Part shown: positions 23,277-33,191 of the stretch, piece after piece
Position numbering within the stretch: the first letter of the stretch is position 1
Layout of the letters: every line of letters begins with the position of its first letter
Origin: Rhynchopus euleeides
Taxonomy: Eukaryota > Euglenozoa > Diplonemea > Diplonemida > Diplonemidae
DNA: 64,000 nt
Direction: 5' to 3'
Assembly (NCBI GenBank): GCA_963210315.1
Contig: OY723267.1
Span: 1,302,001 to 1,366,000 of the forward strand
The notes under the pieces: generated by a model
What the model was told of the DNA's origin: nothing
The model's database searches: none
Seen by the model: the letters and a program-made list of their open reading frames with translations, nothing else
Translations under genes and position numbers: made by a program

Positions 23277-23735
23277 GTAGGGGGGGACCCTTTCGAATTT
23301 TTTTTTTTGGAGAAGGGTAAATTGAACGTTTTTGGCCAAATGAAGCCACTGCGACCATTCCCGGGCCTCGGAAATCAGATTTTTGCCCCTCAAATGCGGT
23401 GCCGGTCCGGACAAAAAACCGAAAAAATGGCCCATTTTCCCCAGCCAAAAATGGGCCAAAAATGCCCCCGGGCACCCCCAGAGACATGTCCTAATCCGGG
23501 GTGCCAGTAGGGGGGACCTTTCGAATTTTTTTTCGAGGAGAGGTCAATTGAACGTTTTTGGACATCTGAGGCCACTGCGACCATTCCCAGGCCTCGGAAA
23601 TGAGATTTTTGGCCCTCAAATGGGGTACCGGTCCCCACGAAAATTCCGAAAAATTCATGAAAATCGAAAGGTCCCACGCACCAAATTCTGCCCAAAAATC
23701 GTCAAAAATGGACATGTCATATGCAGCAATGGGGC
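23277..23735 (+). repeat. Two direct repeats of about 226 bp inside the 6 kb element
   Basis: Two units each start with a GTAGGGGGGAC...TTTCGAATTTTTT block and share CGACCATTCC and GGCCTCGGAAAT, offset by about 226 bp. A third start (GTAAGGGGGACCTTTTCGAA) is at 24199. The rest of 23180-24240 is non-coding. Related blocks occur at 18092-18110 (reverse complement) and in the body of copies A-C. Confidence 0.75.
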
Positions 23736-25874
23736 ACCAATCACTCCCCAAATTTTGCTCAATGATTCCACGGCTAGCCAGATTTTCTGATCAATTAGTT
23801 TGTTTGAGCATGTTCCTGGCCCTTGTTTGGAAAGTAGATGGCCCCTGGCTGGAGAGGACGGTTGTGCTCGACCGGACGGAGAGAGAACCTTCTCCATATC
23901 CACCTCCACTCCACAATGCCAGAAGTGGCAGGAAGGCCGGGTGTTACAGGCCTCAACCAGGGTTCCAAGGCTCTCCACTTCCTGGCTGCGTCAGGGATCA
24001 CCGGGTACAGCGAGCAGGATTCCCTGTCCTGACACCCCAGCATGTACCACCGGAAGAACCCGAAACAGCAGCCCCCCCTCATGGGGGTTGCAAGAGGCAC
24101 GGAAATCGTTCAAATCGGACCAAGTCCGAAAATTCGGCACTTTCTTGGGTACAAATTGCGGTCCGAAATTTTCCGATTTTTTGAAAAAAGGCGAATTCTG
24201 TAAGGGGGACCTTTTCGAATTTTTTTTTCGGGCACTTTTTCCACAAGGAAATGTCCGCCCTGTCCGCTACTGTCCGCTACTGTCCACTACCGATTTCAAG
24301 GATCCTCCTAAAACGCGTTTTAAATTAATTTAAAACGGAGTTTAAAACGGGGGTTAAAACAGGGCGTTTCTGTGGTGTTTTCACACCAAAAAAAAATTTT
24401 CGGCCAAAAAAAAATTTCCATGCCCCCTGAGGCCCCCCAGCTCATATTCTGGGTGATTATTCCTGCATTCCTGTCACAGCGGACACATTATTGGTGGAAA
24501 ATAGGTGGCACTGACGTTGTGGTGAGGGTTGCATCAATCGCACCGGCATCAGTTGGCACACCCCCTCCGTTGTTCTCAGGAATAATGCAGTTTGACATCA
24601 GCATATTTCTGGAGTGTCGAATCTTCATCTTGCATCACTCGATGTGCACCCTTTTGAGCTGAATCCATGATACAAAGTCGCAGGTTGAAGGCCGGATCAC
24701 CATGATGGGGATGGCAATGGACCCAGCGAACTCCACCAGCTCCTTCGACAGTCCTGGAAGCACCTTCTGGAAAAGTTGCACAGTTCCAGTTGCCACCTGG
24801 AGCCTACCTTTGGCCTGCCCCTCTTTGAGAGGAGCATATCTGTATTCCCTTTACTCTCCTATGGACGCCCGACTTCTCTGATCGAGAGAAGCCTACAAAA
24901 GGCGTAACCATCCTCGTCATCTATTCTTTGCCTCCAACTTTCACTTTTGCAGAACGGATCCCGACGAACTCCAAACAGGAAGTGCAGCCAGCTTCATCAC
25001 GGCTGTGTTCAACAAGACAGCCAGGTGATGTTGTTGCTGTCAGAACGATGGTTGCAGCACTCGGCTGCGCCCCACCTGGGGTTGCTCTGGCTGTTGCCAA
25101 GCTAGTGTTTGGGACAGTTATTGATCACCTAGCCATTCTCTCGGCACCCTAATGATCGTGGGTAGGCAGCAGGAACCTGCACTCTGGGGGGACATCATCG
25201 ATGAGTTTCTTTGAAGAAACCGGCGGCTACCGCTGGAGTTAAGGTCCGAAGGGGTCAGTACCACGGGCGCCACACCGCTCGTGTTGGGGCATCGGGTTTC
25301 GGTGAAGGCGGGGGCGCTGAGAAAGCGAAATGTACGTAACAAGCAATGATCAACCATACACCAGCAAGTCAAACAGGCACCACCGTTGGATCGTTCGTGC
25401 ACCCGAGTCTGTACTGTACCATCCTGAATCTTTTCTGGGTGATTGTCAACGATGAGGGCATGAGCTTGCGTCAGGGTGAGCAGAGGAACGGGTTGAGGCC
25501 AGGGTGAATGGAGAGTGAAAAGTAGCCCACTTCACCAGGAGGCGAATTTTCGCAGAAAGCCCTGCCACACAGCTGTGTTTGCCTGATCATGCTCAAAAGG
25601 CCTGCAATAGGCTATTTCACACAGGGAATTTGTTCACCCATTTGGGACCCCCAGGGAGCCTCAAAATTGGATTTTTTTTGCCGAAGATGGCCTCAGATGG
25701 CCCAAAACGACCAATTTTGGGTTCCAGAAAAAAAATCGAAAAGTCTCCCCCTATATTTTGCAGGGTTTTTTGCCGTTTTAAACCCCGTTTTAAACCCCAT
25801 TTTAAATAATTTAAAACGGCGTTTTAAACTTTAAAACGTTTAAAATGTTTAAAACTCGGTTTCTAACAACACTG

Positions 25875-26974
25875 GGGGGGGTCGCCCCGCCTTTGTATTG
25901 CTGTCTGTGGTGTCATGTCTCATCAGCCTCTTTTGCCGAGTTGTATGCCTGCCCACCCTTCTCCCTCCTGCAGTGACGTTCGGCGGCAGGACACGCCCGA
26001 CGACTGTCATGTGGGGGAACACGATTCTCACCTTCGGTGGCTGCGTCCACTCCAATGGGTATGTGCCTTCGGACATGACTTGACAACCACTGTAGCTAGA
26101 CTCTGCATCGTTGGGTTGTACATCGGGGCCTTCACTCGCAATCCCAAAACAAGCGCTCCAACAGCACAGCGTCTCACTGGTGCATCGGGTTTTGTGTCGC
26201 ACTTATAACATAACAACATCATGCCGATTCAACACACTGTATCACTCAAGTTGAGGGCTGCACGGGGCTAACCATATCAACGTGGCCACATCCCTCCCGC
26301 ACACACAGGTACGTGAATGACTTCGTGGAGGTTGAGCTCGAGCCCATGTCCCTCCTGCAGATGGGGCGCCTCTTCCTCCTCGAGAATGGGATCTCCCAAC
26401 GAGAGGGCTTCCCTGCGTCTCTTGTGAAATACATCGACGGTTGATGTGGATGTGCCGCCTGCAGCCACAGCACCCCTGGGCTCTCACGGCTCGCAGACTC
26501 CTTGCAGCCGAGGGCCCTTTCCTTGCGCGGCGGCTTTCGGCACCGCCTGCTCAGGCAGGCCTGGATGCAAACGCCGCCATCCATTTCCGCCCTCTGTGGG
26601 TCTCAGCCTTCTCTGCGCTGGACTTTCTGAAGGCCTAGCCGCCCGTCTGTGTTTCCGGTGTACTGAAGCCCAGCGTGGCCACACGGGGGCACAACAGGAA
26701 TGTGGGGCAGGAGTACTGCTGCTCTGCCATGGGGCCAGGTCAGCAGGATGGGAGGGTGGCCTGATGGGGAGGGGTTGTATCCCCTGCGAGGCCTCCGAAA
26801 ATCATGTGCGATGCAGGTGGCAAGTGTGTGAATGCCTGTTGCCGAGCCCGCACATGTCGCGTGGTATTGGATTTGTTTCGATCGAATGACCATCGGATGA
26901 GCAGCAAGGCCGTGCGTGTCATGGCGGGGCTGTTCGTCCGAAGGGCAAATGACAATATCACCCGGACAAATTGT
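25875..26974. repeat. Inverted duplicate of 1731-2830
   Basis: This is the reverse complement of 1731-2830, read through without visible differences. Its left edge is the end of copy B and its right edge is a 9-base C run followed by copy C. At the right edge the original continues into unrelated sequence at 1730, so this marks a breakpoint. Confidence 0.92.
25974..26444 (+). pseudogene. Duplicated kelch exons 3 and 4 (gene fragment)
   Basis: Exon 3 (25974-26058) and exon 4 (26309-26444) of the kelch gene are present on the plus strand with intact splice sites and stop, but exons 1 and 2 and a promoter are absent. The fragment encodes only the sixth blade and the C-terminus. Its lack of decay indicates recent duplication. 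Confidence 0.9.
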
Positions 26975-28939
26975 CCCCCCCCCCAGTGTTGTTAGAAACC
27001 GAGTTTTAAACATTTTAAACGTTTTAAACGTTTTAAAGTTTAAAACGCCGTTTTAAATTATTTAAAATGGGGTTTAAAACGGGGTTTAAAACGGTAAAAA
27101 CCCCTGCAAAATATAGGGGGAGACTTTTCGATTTTTTTTTCTGGAACCCAAAATTGGTCGTTTTGGGCCATCTGAGGCCATCTTCGGCAAAAAAATCCAA
27201 TTTTGAGGCTCCCTGGGGGTCCCAAATGGGTGAACAAATTCCCTGTGTGAAATAGCCTATTGCAGGCCTTTTGAGCATGATCAGGCAAACACAGCTGTGT
27301 GGCAGGGCTTTCTGCGAAAATTCGCCTCCTGGTGAAGTGGGCTACTTTTCACTCTCCATTCACCCTGGCCTCAACCCGTTCCTCTGCTCACCCTGACGCA
27401 AGCTCATGCCCTCATCGTTGACAATCACCCAGAAAAGATTCAGGATGGTACAGTACAGACTCGGGTGCACGAACGATCCAACGGTGGTGCCTGTTTGACT
27501 TGCTGGTGTATGGTTGATCATTGCTTGTTACGTACATTTCGCTTTCTCAGCGCCCCCGCCTTCACCGAAACCCGATGCCCCAACACGAGCGGTGTGGCGC
27601 CCGTGGTACTGACCCCTTCGGACCTTAACTCCAGCGGTAGCCGCCGGTTTCTTCAAAGAAACTCATCGATGATGTCCCCCCAGAGTGCAGGTTCCTGCTG
27701 CCTACCCACGATCATTAGGGTGCCGAGAGAATGGCTAGGTGATCAATAATTGTCCCAAACACTAGCTTGGCAACAGCCAGAGCAACCCCAGGTGGGGCGC
27801 AGCCGAGTGCTGCAACCATCGTTCTGACAGCAACAACATCACCTGGCTGTCTTGTTGAACACAGCCGTGATGAAGCTGGCTGCACTTCCTGTTTGGAGTT
27901 CGTCGGGATCCGTTCTGCAAAAGTGAAAGTTGGAGGCAAAGAATAGATGACGAGGATGGTTACGCCTTTTGTAGGCTTCTCTCGATCAGAGAAGTCGGGC
28001 GTCCATAGGAGAGTAAAGGGAATACACATATGCTCCTCTCAAAGAGGGGCAGGCCAAAGGTAGGCTCCAGGTGGCAACTGGAACTGTGCAACTTTTCCAG
28101 AAGGTGCTTCCAGGACTGTCGAAGGAGCTGGTGGAGTTCGCTGGGTCCATTGCCATCCCCATCATGGTGATCCGGCCTTCAACCTGCGACTTTGTATCAT
28201 GGATTCAGCTCAAAAGGGTGCACATCGAGTGATGCAAGATGAAGATTCGACACTCCAGAAATATGCTGATGTCAAACTGCATTATTCCTGAGAACAACGG
28301 AGGGGGTGTGCCAACTGATGCCGGTGCGATTGATGCAACCCTCACCACAACGTCAGTGCCACCTATTTTCCACCAATAATGTGTCCGCTGTGACAGGAAT
28401 GCAGGAATAATCACCCAGAATATGAGCTGGGGGGCCTCAGGGGGCATGGAAATTTTTTTTTGGCCGAAAAATTTTTTTTTGGTGTGAAAACACCACAGAA
28501 ACGCCCTGTTTTAACCCCCGTTTTAAACTCCGTTTTAAATTAATTTAAAACGCGTTTTAATTTAAAACATTTAAAACATTTTATTACCGGTCCTGAAACC
28601 ATTATTACCGGTTTCCTGCAGAAAGTCCATAAGCCAAGAGGTAATAATAAACCACTTTACGAGACTTAAAGGCGATATTATTGACCATTCGGTAATTAAA
28701 AAGTTTTTATCAAAACTAGGAAATAAAGCAGTCACAGGAATATAGCCTGGGTTTAGTGACTTCATCCATTATTTACACTCAGCTTTCTTATTACCGCAAT
28801 ATTGAGGGCAATAATGGAAATCTTTATTTCCTGGAAAAAGCGGCTGGGGGCAGGGGCGGTGTGGGGGCGAGGTCCTGGCCAGTTTGCTTGATCCACATTG
28901 CTCCTACTCGCTACAACACTTCACAGGGGCTAGAGGGCA

Positions 28940-29980
28940 TCACCTCGGCAGGTTGACGTTCAGATCCACAGTCACCCTGCTCTGGCTTGGCGCTCCCGTC
29001 GTCGTCCCCTGTGCAGGCTGGCTTGACATCATGTGCGCGACGTTCCGCTGGTGTGTCGTGGATGCATCAAGGTAGAGCTGCGGCGTCGATTCTCCGCGCC
29101 AGCCGAAATGCCTGCGGAGATCCATGGTGGACGCGCCGCCATTGGCCGCTGCCAGCGCGGCGGAGCGTCTCATGCTGTGCCCGGTGTATCCCTCCGGGTC
29201 CTTTTCCAGGCACAGCGCAATCTTCCGTGGCAGCCCGTAGAATTGGTTTCGCCCGATGGGCGAAGCGAGGAACGCGCTGCCGGCCTTGTTGATGCGTCTT
29301 GCGACAGGCCCCGTCACGAGGTCCGACAGAGAGAGGTGGGCCAGATGGGCCTTGAGGACGTCGTAGAACACAGCTTCTTCGTTCAGCATCTTGGGGACCA
29401 CAAACGACCGTTCAATCGCGACGCTTCCCTGCTTTGCACCGTAGAACTTCACGCTGATCTGCTCATCTTGGACGGTGATGTTTTCGATCGACAGGTTGCG
29501 GAGTTCAACGCAGCGCATCCCACCGAAGAAGGCCAGCACCACAAGCGCACGATCCTGCTTGCTCGCCAGCGACCCGGTGCCCTTGTCCATGTAGTCCTGC
29601 AGTTCTTGAAAAGAGAAGGTTTTGGCTTGTTTGGTGGTGTAGCCCTTTGTTTGATTCTTCACGTACTGGTGGAGGCGTGGCATCTTTGTCTTGATCATGT
29701 TCCCGTGGACAATCTTGACCTTGAAGTTGATGATGGAGTAGTAGTTCCAGATTGACGATGCGGCAGAACCCCCCTGCAGCTTGGCCTTGAGATAGCCCTT
29801 GATGTGCTTCTCGGAGTAGATTGTCTTCATGGAACGAACCCGGGGAGCCTCCTCAGCGACGTACGCCTCGAAGTCAGTCAGTCGATCGGTGTATGCCTTC
29901 CTGCTGCGGACTGGCATGAGGTCACCGTCACTTGATGTGCTGCTGCTGCTGTCGCTGTCATGATCGGCGGCGCGGGGCAT
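28940..29980 (-). CDS. Tyrosine recombinase (Crypton/phage-integrase fold)
   Basis: The frame encodes 346 aa from ATG 29980. The acidic Ser-rich N-terminus is followed by a SAM-like core-binding domain (about 25-120), then the catalytic domain. The Arg of GGMRCVEL, the GHSMRRSA box (His-x-x-Arg), RRHFGW (second His/Trp position) and the Tyr of QLYLD give a complete R-H-R-H/W-Y set, with Lys residues in the beta-hairpin region. This family breaks and rejoins DNA through a 3'-phosphotyrosine. No zinc finger or YR-retroelement RT is linked. The intact frame and matching element ends suggest it could be functional. It would act in the nucleus on the AAAAC-flanked termini (inference). Confidence 0.85.
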   Translation of the reverse strand: MPRAADHDSDSSSSTSSDGDLMPVRSRKAYTDRLTDFEAYVAEEAPRVRSMKTIYSEKHIKGYLKAKLQGGSAASSIWNYYSIINFKVKIVHGNMIKTKMPRLHQYVKNQTKGYTTKQAKTFSFQELQDYMDKGTGSLASKQDRALVVLAFFGGMRCVELRNLSIENITVQDEQISVKFYGAKQGSVAIERSFVVPKMLNEEAVFYDVLKAHLAHLSLSDLVTGPVARRINKAGSAFLASPIGRNQFYGLPRKIALCLEKDPEGYTGHSMRRSAALAAANGGASTMDLRRHFGWRGESTPQLYLDASTTHQRNVAHMMSSQPAQGTTTGAPSQSRVTVDLNVNLPR

Positions 29981-30103
29981 GATGTGTGTGATGTTGCGTG
30001 ATCTGTGGAGGTTGTGGCTCTGGTACTACGGAGGCTTTCTGCAGGTAACCGATTATAATGGTTTCAGGACCGTTAACAAACTACCATATAACCGGTCCTA
30101 ATT

Positions 30104-30274
30104 GAGTACTTTCTGGATTTCGGGAAATTACGTCCCCTCAGCAAGGTACTCGGGTGTTTTTGTTCCCCTCGGGAAGGCCCTCGGGCTTCGCCCTCGGGCC
30201 TTCCCTCGGGGAACAAAACACCCTCGGACCTTGCTTCGGGGACGTAATTACCCTCAATCCATAAAGTACTTTAT
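30104..30274. repeat. Large imperfect hairpin at the end of the recombinase element
   Basis: Arms of about 85 nt pair as inverted copies: AAATTACGTCCCC, GCAAGGT, TGTTCCCC and GGGAAGGCCC on the left are mirrored on the right. The tip is GGGCTTCGCCC. Such a structure could mark a recombination end, a transcript terminus or a nested foldback. Confidence 0.85.
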
Positions 30275-30342
30275 TATTACCGGTAATAAATAGCTATAAA
30301 ACGTTTAAAACGTAAAGTTTTAAATGGGGGCTAACAACAATG

Positions 30343-31465
30343 CCCCCCCCCCTCCCCCCCCCCGGCACGGAGAAACTTAACGTTCGACCCGAATTAGCCA
30401 GAGGCCTGGGTGGGGTGGGGTGGTGGTGGCGGAGCCTGCAGCCTTCGCCTTGGGGAGTTTCACAAGCACACACCACACACACACACACAACTCTCCCTTG
30501 GGCCACGCTGCCTCTGTGTGGCTGCTTTCTCGGGCCTGTTCGTTGTGTTCACGGCCCACTCCAGCCCCCACCCCACCCCACTCCGCCGTGGTGTTGCCAA
30601 TGCTCCAACGAGCAGCAACCGATACACACGTGCAGAGATCCAGATGCACACCCTGCTGGACATGCTGGTATCTGCAGGGTTTTGGTGTCGTGGTTCACAA
30701 CAATGTATACAGTCATCATCGGAGGCATAAGAAGCGGAGGTGCCGTGGCATTTTGGACCAGCCCAATAATGTTCAGACAGAGACGGCTCCTGCTGCAGCG
30801 ATCCCTTCTGGGGGAAGAAAAGGGGGCCAGCCAGAAAAGCTTCGCGCAGCGCACAGTGCGAAATTCAATGTTCAAAACCAGCTTTTCCGTTTTCAGTTTC
30901 TTTTTTTTTTGCAGCCGCCCTTCTCTTCCACCTTCGGTTGTGACGGTGGCAACCCACCTCACGGTCCGCACGCACACAGCAACAATCTGGGCCAGAACCC
31001 CGACGGCAATGCAAAGAGGCGGCATCCAACTAAGGCCTGCCGAACATTGTTATTGCGAGCATCGGAAGGGGGGTGGGGGGGAGACGTCCCGAGAAGGTGC
31101 AAGTTTGTCAGAAAGCGGGAATGGGGGGCGTTGTGTGGAGAAGGCAGTGTGTGCAGGGGGATATATTCTGCCGCGGTATCAATGGTGTCGGGGCACCGAT
31201 ACAACTCACGGCGAACGCACACGTGGCCCTGCCCCCCCCCCCCTCCCACGCACAAGTTACACAGGCGGGGTATAGAACGCACAGAGTCACTCTGATGCGA
31301 TCGGCTGGACACACATTGAAGTGGCTGAGGGTTCATCCACTCTAAAAATCCTAAAAACCGTCCACCGCGCACGCTGCCTCCAGCAGCTCAGACAGTCCAT
31401 GTGTGCAGTCTTGAGATGTAGCATCTACACAATACAAGTGTCTCTTACATTCGCACTGCCACTCC
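30343..31465. other. Intergenic between copy C and the prolyl 4-hydroxylase gene
   Basis: It starts with a poly-C tract and the 18-mer at 30391-30408. No coding region is convincing. A CA run is near 30475-30490 and poly-C near 31236-31245. GATGCGATC is at 31294-31302. Confidence 0.4.
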
Positions 31466-32972
31466 CTATGCCTTTGTGGACGTGCGGAACCTGTTGCGTG
31501 TGGTGGGATGATTGGTTGGTCGGAGCGCGCCCATAACCAGAGTACGGGGGCACAGAACACCGCCTTGCTTTGGATGTGTCGCTGATGTGGCACGCACACA
31601 CCCCCCCCCCCCCTGTGTTGAGGCTACCCAGCCTGAATGCAGCACAAAAGAAGCGTTTTGGCACATACCAGACAACACCGCCCCACTTCGTCCCTGCCAG
31701 CACGTCGCACCCCCCGTGGAGCGAGTAGGGGTCCAGAGAGCGGTCAGGGCGCATGTCGTACAGCAGGACAGCAGATCCCTTGCGCGGGAGGACCTGCACG
31801 CCCTGCTTGCAGCTGGCAGCCTTGTAGTTGCGGGGCATTGCCGCACCGTTGGCACGCGGCACGGTCGTAGCACCGCCGGCATCGGTGTCGTTGAGGTAGA
31901 TAAAGAATGTCCCCATACGGTTCGATGCCTGCGGGCCGTACATGTTGGGGTCAAAGTCTGCAAGGGTGGCGGTGGAGGTGGTGTGGTCCCACAATGGCTG
32001 TGTGGCAGAAAAGCATGAATAATTGCGTGATTCTTGTGTGAATGATGGCTCGTGCATGATGCCGAACGCTGCTTAAAATATTTCGTTGTGCGAACACCGA
32101 GATGACACTCCAAGGTACAGACCCTTCCCCCAAAGACACATGGCTGCATGGCGTCCCCCCACCCTCTCAGTGGGCGATGTACAGAGTTACCCGCCTGCCC
32201 CACCCTGCAAGGGCATACAGTCGTGGTGCGAGTCGTAGTGCTGGGTCAGGCCGTACCGCAGCACATTCATCGGCTCGTGCCATGAAATGCCTGTGATGGT
32301 GGTGAGCCGCTTCTCGAGCATCGACAACTTGCCGTGCAGATTCACCCACGTCGAGTGCGAGGTGCGGACCTCCTGTGTGGCCGACTGCCCTTTGCTGCCT
32401 TTGGTCAGAGCCACCAGCGAGCGCGCCATGTGCGGCTCAGCCTGGCCGATGACGTGGTCGAGCTCCTCATCCGTTGCAATGCGTGGGAAGTACAGCAGCC
32501 GCGGTGTCGTCGAGATCGTGACGAACAGCGGGTCCAGCGGGTCGGGATACTTGAAGGCAGGGTTCTGGGGAAGGTTGTACTCCTTGGGCGCGTTGGCCGC
32601 ATCGACCTTCGAGATGTCGTAGTCTGCAATCAGTTGTCCTGGGTACGGCGTCGCCTTCTTGTCCATGTTGATGTTCAGCCCAAAGAAATCCCACATCCCC
32701 GACGTGGGCGCATCCAGGCCTTGCCACTTCTTCATCCCAACGTTCAGGGCATGCCCATGGCGTTCCTCCCCGTGCTCGTTTCCATCCGCAGCACCATGCC
32801 CCTGCTCGTGCTGCTGGTGGTGCTGGTGGTGGTGGCTCCTGTGTCCTTCGTGGTGGCGCCACTCCTCGATCGACTCACCCGTTGGGAACACAAAAATAAA
32901 CCCGAGCATCAGCGACGAACACATCGCAACAGCGATCATCCAGAACAGCGCTGCAGACGGACGCCATGCCAT
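31466..32972 (-). CDS. Prolyl 4-hydroxylase, type II membrane protein, three exons
   Basis: Exons 32972-32219, 31957-31669 and 31490-31466 join to 356 codons (355 aa). Introns are 261 and 178 nt with GTATGC and GTATGT donors and TTGCAG and CAACAG acceptors. A signal-anchor helix (about 7-30) is followed by a His-rich segment (about 39-75), then the 2-oxoglutarate/Fe(II) dioxygenase domain. QHYDSHHDYF supplies the H-x-D pair (His249, Asp251), SLHGGC the distal His332 and GTKWGG the 2-oxoglutarate-binding Lys342. HHD|Y is completed only by splicing, which supports intron 1. The enzyme hydroxylates proline in secretory-pathway proteins; an ER/Golgi lumenal position is expected. The His-rich stretch could bind metal (inference). 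Intron 2 contains a long G run on the sense strand. Confidence 0.9.
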
Positions 32973-33191
32973 GTTTGCTGGCCCGCCCCTCTGGACGAGC
33001 CGCAACCGCAGTGACCGCCTGCAGGGTGATGATTGTCCGCAGCAGAAGGCAACAGTGCAGGGGTGGTGGGGATGAGAGCGCGGACAAGAGAAGCAGTGGA
33101 ACAGTGGGGCAGCGGGGGATATGCAGAGTGTGCTACACGGCTAGATGGCGCCGGTCTTGAGATCAGGGCCTGCTGGGGAAGAGCGACAGGG

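Larger units (their letters stand above)
18242..24308 (-). mobile_element. 6.07 kb autonomous DNA transposon (hAT-like transposase, 3-bp TSD)
   Basis: The termini are GGAGGATTCTT on the left and, in reverse complement, GGAGGATCCTT on the right. The element interrupts the AT-rich end of copy B, and comparison with uninterrupted copy A shows a TAA duplication on both sides (18239-18241 and 24309-24311). Subterminal DNA at both ends carries repeated GGCGGACAG/GGACATGTCCG motifs. It encodes the transposase at 18851-22822. A 3-bp duplication is not typical of hAT elements (8 bp), so the superfamily is uncertain. Confidence 0.85.
18181..25874. mobile_element. Copy B: hAT-like element, split by a 6 kb element
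   Basis: This is copy A in reverse complement, from CATTGTTGTTAG at 18181 to CTAACAACACTG at 25874, interrupted at 18242-24308. On the right it is followed by G runs and then the reverse complement of DNA left of copy A, so B was duplicated together with its surroundings. On the left the expected G run is missing and telomere-like DNA (GGGTAGCCC) abuts the terminus, so this edge is a rearrangement junction. Confidence 0.88.
28578..30297 (-). mobile_element. 1.7 kb tyrosine-recombinase transposon (Crypton-like) with inverted termini
   Basis: It interrupts the AT-rich end of copy C, between AAAAC direct repeats (28573-28577 and 30298-30302). Both ends carry TTTATTACCGGT in inverted orientation, and a subterminal inverted pair of about 40 bp (28586-28625 and about 30036-30077, sharing TGGTTTCAGGACC and CTTTCTGCAG) lies inside. 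It is AT-rich compared with its surroundings. It encodes one recombinase and ends with a large hairpin. Classical Cryptons lack terminal inverted repeats, so this may be a variant. Confidence 0.78.
26984..30342. mobile_element. Copy C: hAT-like element, split by a tyrosine-recombinase element
   Basis: The ends are CAGTGTTGTTAG (26984) and CTAACAACAATG (30342), with C runs outside both (9 left, 10 or more right). It is slightly diverged from copies A and B (for example one base in ATCAATAATTGTCC near 27747) and carries one extra GTTTTAAAC unit near its left end, so it is an independent insertion. The element at 28578-30297 interrupts it. Confidence 0.88.
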
